Source: Deltaproteobacteria bacterium
GTDB lineage: Bacteria; Desulfobacterota; Binatia; UBA9968
Assembly (NCBI GenBank): GCA_005878685.1
Contig: VBLN01000133.1
Coordinates: forward strand, 1 to 8,729
DNA length: 8,729 bases
Reading direction: 5' to 3'
Part shown: one piece after another, positions 6,959 through 8,729 of the stretch
Numbering within the stretch: position 1 is the stretch's first letter
How the letters are laid out: each line of letters begins with the position of its first letter
Notes under the pieces: generated by a model
Databases searched by the model: none
Told to the model about the DNA's origin: nothing
Seen by the model: only the letters and a program-made list of their open reading frames with translations
Translations under genes and position numbers: made by a program

Positions 6959-7900
6959 ATGCAGCTCTACAACCATCTTCCCATGGCGCGAGTGCTTTCG
7001 GCAGTCAAAGATGTTCGCTGGGCTGGAGCAAATACTGCGAATGGCGCCGTCGAACTGCTTCAAGAGCGCGGCTTGCAGAGCAAGCGAATCGGTCTGGTTG
7101 GAAGCATCCCCTTCCAGCACTACCAAAGGATGCGCGAGAAACTTCCCAAGGCTGAATTCCTCGACTTGAGCGGCAAGTTTAGAATGTTGAGAACCATCAA
7201 GAGCGAGGCTGAAATCGAGCGAATCCGCTTTGCCTCCAAACTCACCGACGATTCCATGCGGGCGCTGGCCGAAGGACTAAAGCCTGGGATTCGTGAAGAC
7301 GAACTGCCCGCATTGCTGGAGCCGGTCTACCTCAAGGCCGGAGGCTACGCTGGAATCCATTTTATGACCAGCATGCCGATGCGCGAGCCGCATTTCCCCG
7401 TCCCGGCACAGTTCCAGTCCAGCAGGCGGCTCGAGAAGGGCGACTGCCTGATCACGGAGATCAGCGGCGCCTATTGGGGCTACAGCGGGCAGATCCATCG
7501 CACCTACTCCCTCGGCGAAGGTCCAACTTCAGGGTGGAGGAATCTCCACGATGCTGCGGTCGAGGCTTTTGAAACCCTCGCCTCGGTCATTAAAGACGGA
7601 ACCTCCACCCGAGAGGCCGAGGAGGCGGCGGAGATCATCCACCGCCGCGGCTACACGATCTACGACGATCTGATCCATGGCGCCAATCAGTATCCTCCGA
7701 TTTTTCAGACGCGCACGACTGCCCGGCACGAGGGTAGAGAGATCATCTTCCGCGAGAACATGGTGATCGTCATCCAGCCGAACGTCATCACAAAAGACGA
7801 GAAGATGGGCCTTCAATTCGGCGAGACATTGGTAGTGGAAAAAAATGGCTGTGAAAGCCTAAACACTTTTCCACGGGAGTGGATTGTGTGCGGCGTCTAA
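6959..7900 (+). CDS. Creatinase/Xaa-Pro-peptidase-like M24 protein, C-terminal part, frameshifted from its start and with altered metal site
   Basis: This is the rest of the M24 gene, in the -1 frame relative to its 5' part, ending at TAA 7898-7900. The open frame reaches back to an ATG at 6905, but codons before 6959 are out of register with the family. Joined, the two parts give about 382 residues, normal for the family. M24 enzymes have a pita-bread fold. Here the C-terminal domain spans from LDLSGKFRMLRTIKSEAEIERIR to the end. The canonical D, D, H, E, E metal ligands appear as Glu (ITEISG, 7457), Gln (SGQIHRT, 7490), His (LIHGAN, 7676), Gln (VIQPNV, 7775) and Glu (FGETLV, 7823), so three are replaced. 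This resembles metal-free creatinase-like members, so a peptidase role is doubtful. It may be a hydrolase of a small C-N compound, or an inactive gene. Confidence 0.82.
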   Translation: MQLYNHLPMARVLSAVKDVRWAGANTANGAVELLQERGLQSKRIGLVGSIPFQHYQRMREKLPKAEFLDLSGKFRMLRTIKSEAEIERIRFASKLTDDSMRALAEGLKPGIREDELPALLEPVYLKAGGYAGIHFMTSMPMREPHFPVPAQFQSSRRLEKGDCLITEISGAYWGYSGQIHRTYSLGEGPTSGWRNLHDAAVEAFETLASVIKDGTSTREAEEAAEIIHRRGYTIYDDLIHGANQYPPIFQTRTTARHEGREIIFRENMVIVIQPNVITKDEKMGLQFGETLVVEKNGCESLNTFPREWIVCGV

Positions 7901-8030
7901 AACGCATTTACCTCCCCACCCTTCCACCTGACTAGGCTGCAAACAAGATTTTTCAGCACCTTTCAATACTCAACGCTCGATCTCCTTGAGATTTAGCCCG
8001 TTGAATTCTGGTGATTCCCATTCGTCAAAA

Positions 8031-8113
8031 AGTCAGCCGATAGTTCGGGCAGAAGGGAAGATGGAAGTTGCCCGCTTTTGGGGTAAAGGATCTGCCCGAG
8101 TATAGGTCGGACT
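8031..8113. repeat. Long imperfect inverted repeat with bulges
   Basis: The core TCGGGCAGA (8045-8053) pairs perfectly with TCTGCCCGA (8091-8099). Beyond a 4 by 7 internal loop, CCGA (8037-8040) pairs with TCGG (8107-8110). After a further 3-nt bulge, AGT (8031-8033) pairs with ACT (8111-8113). A second TGCCCG copy at 8069-8074 inside the 37-nt loop could pair with the left arm instead, giving two alternative hairpins. The ends lack the RYYYAAC/GTTRRRY boxes expected of an attC site. Function unknown. Confidence 0.45.
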
Positions 8114-8160
8114 GAGGACGGGAGCCAGATTCTCTATCAGATGGATTCGTTCGTCTGTAA

Positions 8161-8199
8161 GGATTGGGCTTTTTGTTGTGTAAGGAAGCAGGCCAATCC
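8161..8199. repeat. Inverted repeat GGATTGG / CCAATCC
   Basis: The seven-base arms (8161-8167 and 8193-8199) match perfectly around a 25-nt loop that contains a T-rich stretch (8170-8174). It could be a protein-binding dyad or a weak hairpin in the integrase leader. Moderate evidence only. Confidence 0.35.
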
Positions 8200-8210
8200 C
8201 TGGTGGGCAG

Positions 8211-8229
8211 GTTAGGGCCCAGCCCTGAC
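8211..8229 (+). other. Tight GC-rich hairpin upstream of the integrase
   Basis: GTTAGGGC (8211-8218) pairs with GCCCTGAC (8222-8229) over eight base pairs, including one T-G wobble, around a CCA loop. It ends 42 nt before the integrase ATG and is not followed by a T-run, so a terminator is unlikely. The left arm resembles the GTTAGGC core of integron recombination sites but has one extra G and points toward the integrase. A regulatory hairpin in the mRNA leader is an alternative. Confidence 0.45.
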
Positions 8230-8252
8230 TGCTGATGACTGACCGCTGAAGA
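8225..8252 (+). repeat. Tandem 14-bp repeat built from CTGANNN heptads
   Basis: Four consecutive heptads begin with CTGA (8225, 8232, 8239, 8246). They form two 14-bp units, CTGACTGCTGATGA and CTGACCGCTGAAGA, identical at 12 of 14 positions. The repeat overlaps the right arm of the hairpin at 8211-8229 and ends 9 nt before the integrase RBS. It may be a binding-site array, a slipped-strand expansion or a dispersed genomic repeat. Confidence 0.6.
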
Positions 8253-8261
8253 CTTACAAAT

Positions 8262-8267
8262 GGAGGT
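8262..8267 (+). promoter_or_regulatory. Ribosome-binding site that decides the integrase start
   Basis: GGAGGT lies 4 nt before the ATG at 8272. An in-frame ATG at 8260 would add four residues (MEVT) but overlaps this site, so 8272 is preferred. Confidence 0.65.
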
Positions 8268-8271
8268 CACC

Positions 8272-8729
8272 ATGGAGAATTCCAAAACCATTCCTTCTCC
8301 TTCAAGCGCACCCAAGCCAAAACTCCTCGACCAGGTTCAGCAAGCAATCCGAACCCGGCATTACAGCTACATGACGGAGAAAGCATATGTGGGATGGATC
8401 AAGAGATTCATTTTCTTTCATAACAAGCGTCATCCAGTGGAAATGGGGGAAGCAGAAATCGCGCACTTTCTTTCAAGTCTCGCCAGTGAGTCTCATGTCA
8501 GCGCTTCGACGCAGAACCAGGCGTTAAACGCACTATTGTTCCTCTATCACGAGGTCTTAGGACAGGAGATCGGTTATATCGCCGGCGTTGTCCGGGCGAA
8601 AAGGCCAAGCAGGTTGCCGGTTGTGTTAACTCGGCAGGAGGTCAAATCAGTCTTGTCATTGCTTTCCGGCACAGAGTGGATCATGGCTACTTTGCTTTAT
8701 GGGGCCGGCCTTCGTTTGATGGAGTGCAT
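8272..8729 (+). CDS. Integron-integrase-type tyrosine recombinase (IntI-like), 3' partial
   Basis: These are the first 152 codons of a tyrosine site-specific recombinase; the gene runs off the right edge. Residues about 18-105 form the SAM-like core-binding domain: KLLDQVQQAIRTRHYS, TEKAYVGWIKRFIFFHNKRHP, then ALNALLFLYHEVL. The phrase RLPVVLTRQEV introduces the catalytic domain, and LLYGAGLRLMEC contains the box I catalytic Arg148. These segments follow the class 1 integrase IntI1, as I remember it, nearly without gaps, more closely than typical XerC/D. The remaining catalytic residues (His, Arg, His, Tyr) and the IntI-specific insertion lie outside the window and cannot be checked. Such enzymes recombine attI and attC sites to move gene cassettes, but many environmental copies are solitary. 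It follows 371 nt of structured non-coding DNA on the same strand as all other genes. Confidence 0.9.
   Translation, partial: MENSKTIPSPSSAPKPKLLDQVQQAIRTRHYSYMTEKAYVGWIKRFIFFHNKRHPVEMGEAEIAHFLSSLASESHVSASTQNQALNALLFLYHEVLGQEIGYIAGVVRAKRPSRLPVVLTRQEVKSVLSLLSGTEWIMATLLYGAGLRLMEC

Larger units (their letters stand above)
7901..8271. other. 371-nt gene-free stretch with repeats, leader of the integrase gene
   Basis: No plausible gene is found on either strand. The one longer ORF, minus strand 8025-8315, has no recognisable domain and overlaps the integrase start. The first 80 nt are C/T-rich; ATCTC-CTT-GAGAT (7980-7992) is a weak hairpin and a poor terminator candidate for the M24 gene. Larger inverted repeats follow at 8031-8113, 8161-8199 and 8211-8229, then a tandem repeat at 8225-8252. 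It probably contains the end of the upstream transcript and the regulatory leader of the integrase, but no clear -35/-10 pair was found. Confidence 0.6.

Noticed and set aside
6954..6965. Programmed -1 frameshift in the M24 gene
   Set aside because: There is no X-XXY-YYZ slippery heptamer and no obvious downstream pseudoknot, so mutation or sequencing error is simpler.
7968..7974. ACTCAAC, which on the minus strand reads GTTGAGT and fits the integron core GTTRRRY
   Set aside because: A 7-mer this degenerate is expected about once per kilobase by chance. No partner box or hairpin accompanies it, so it is not enough for an attI or attC call.
7980..7994. ATCTC-CTT-GAGAT hairpin as a terminator for the M24 gene
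   Set aside because: The stem has only five pairs, is AT-rich and is followed by just a few T residues, too weak for an intrinsic terminator.
7901..8271. CRISPR array or tRNA gene in the gene-free stretch
   Set aside because: There are no repeats of CRISPR length with unique spacers, and no tRNA cloverleaf or CCA end was found. The only tandem repeat is the 28-nt heptad block.
8025..8315. Minus-strand ORF of 96 codons across the integrase leader
   Set aside because: It overlaps the integrase start and its RBS on the other strand, and its translation is low-complexity with no domain.

Overview
The window looks like a piece of chromosome from an uncultured, free-living, GC-rich Gram-negative bacterium. 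The signs are a Sec signal peptide on a tripartite tricarboxylate transporter (TTT) receptor, a lipobox lipoprotein, dense co-directional genes with short spacers, and strong AGGA/GGAGG ribosome-binding sites. The mix of TctC receptors, amidohydrolases and a creatinase-like M24 protein is typical of soil or sediment lineages with many carboxylate-uptake operons (for example Binatota-, Rokubacteria- or Tectomicrobia-like genomes). That placement is only a guess, because no ribosomal or taxonomic marker is present. Every supported gene is on the + strand.

Left block (1-6263), a probable uptake and catabolism operon. It opens inside a TctC-type periplasmic receptor (1-879, 5' end outside the window). 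A 75-nt spacer follows with a good sigma70-like promoter (TTGACA, 16 nt, extended -10). Then come a D-aminoacylase-type amidohydrolase (955-2628), a second and complete TctC paralogue (2661-3698), a TctA permease overlapping it by 4 nt (3695-5200), and an ACMSD-type metal-dependent amidohydrolase/decarboxylase (5256-6263). No TctB is visible. The layout suggests that an organic acid, perhaps an N-acyl or cyclic-amide-derived carboxylate, is captured in the periplasm, imported by TctA and processed by the two amidohydrolases. The substrate cannot be read from sequence.

Middle block (6264-7900). A small predicted lipoprotein of unknown function (6343-6687) is followed by a creatinase/Xaa-Pro-peptidase-like M24 gene. 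This gene is split by an apparent one-base frameshift near 6957-6960 and has also lost three of the five canonical metal ligands.

Right block (7901-8729). A 371-nt stretch without a gene carries several inverted repeats and a 14-bp tandem repeat. It leads into the first 152 codons of an integron-integrase-type (IntI-like) tyrosine recombinase, which runs off the right edge. No convincing attI or attC site is visible. The most unusual material is the structured leader in front of this integrase, the degenerate M24 gene, and the TctB-less TTT operon with two receptors and a non-canonical TctA motif.
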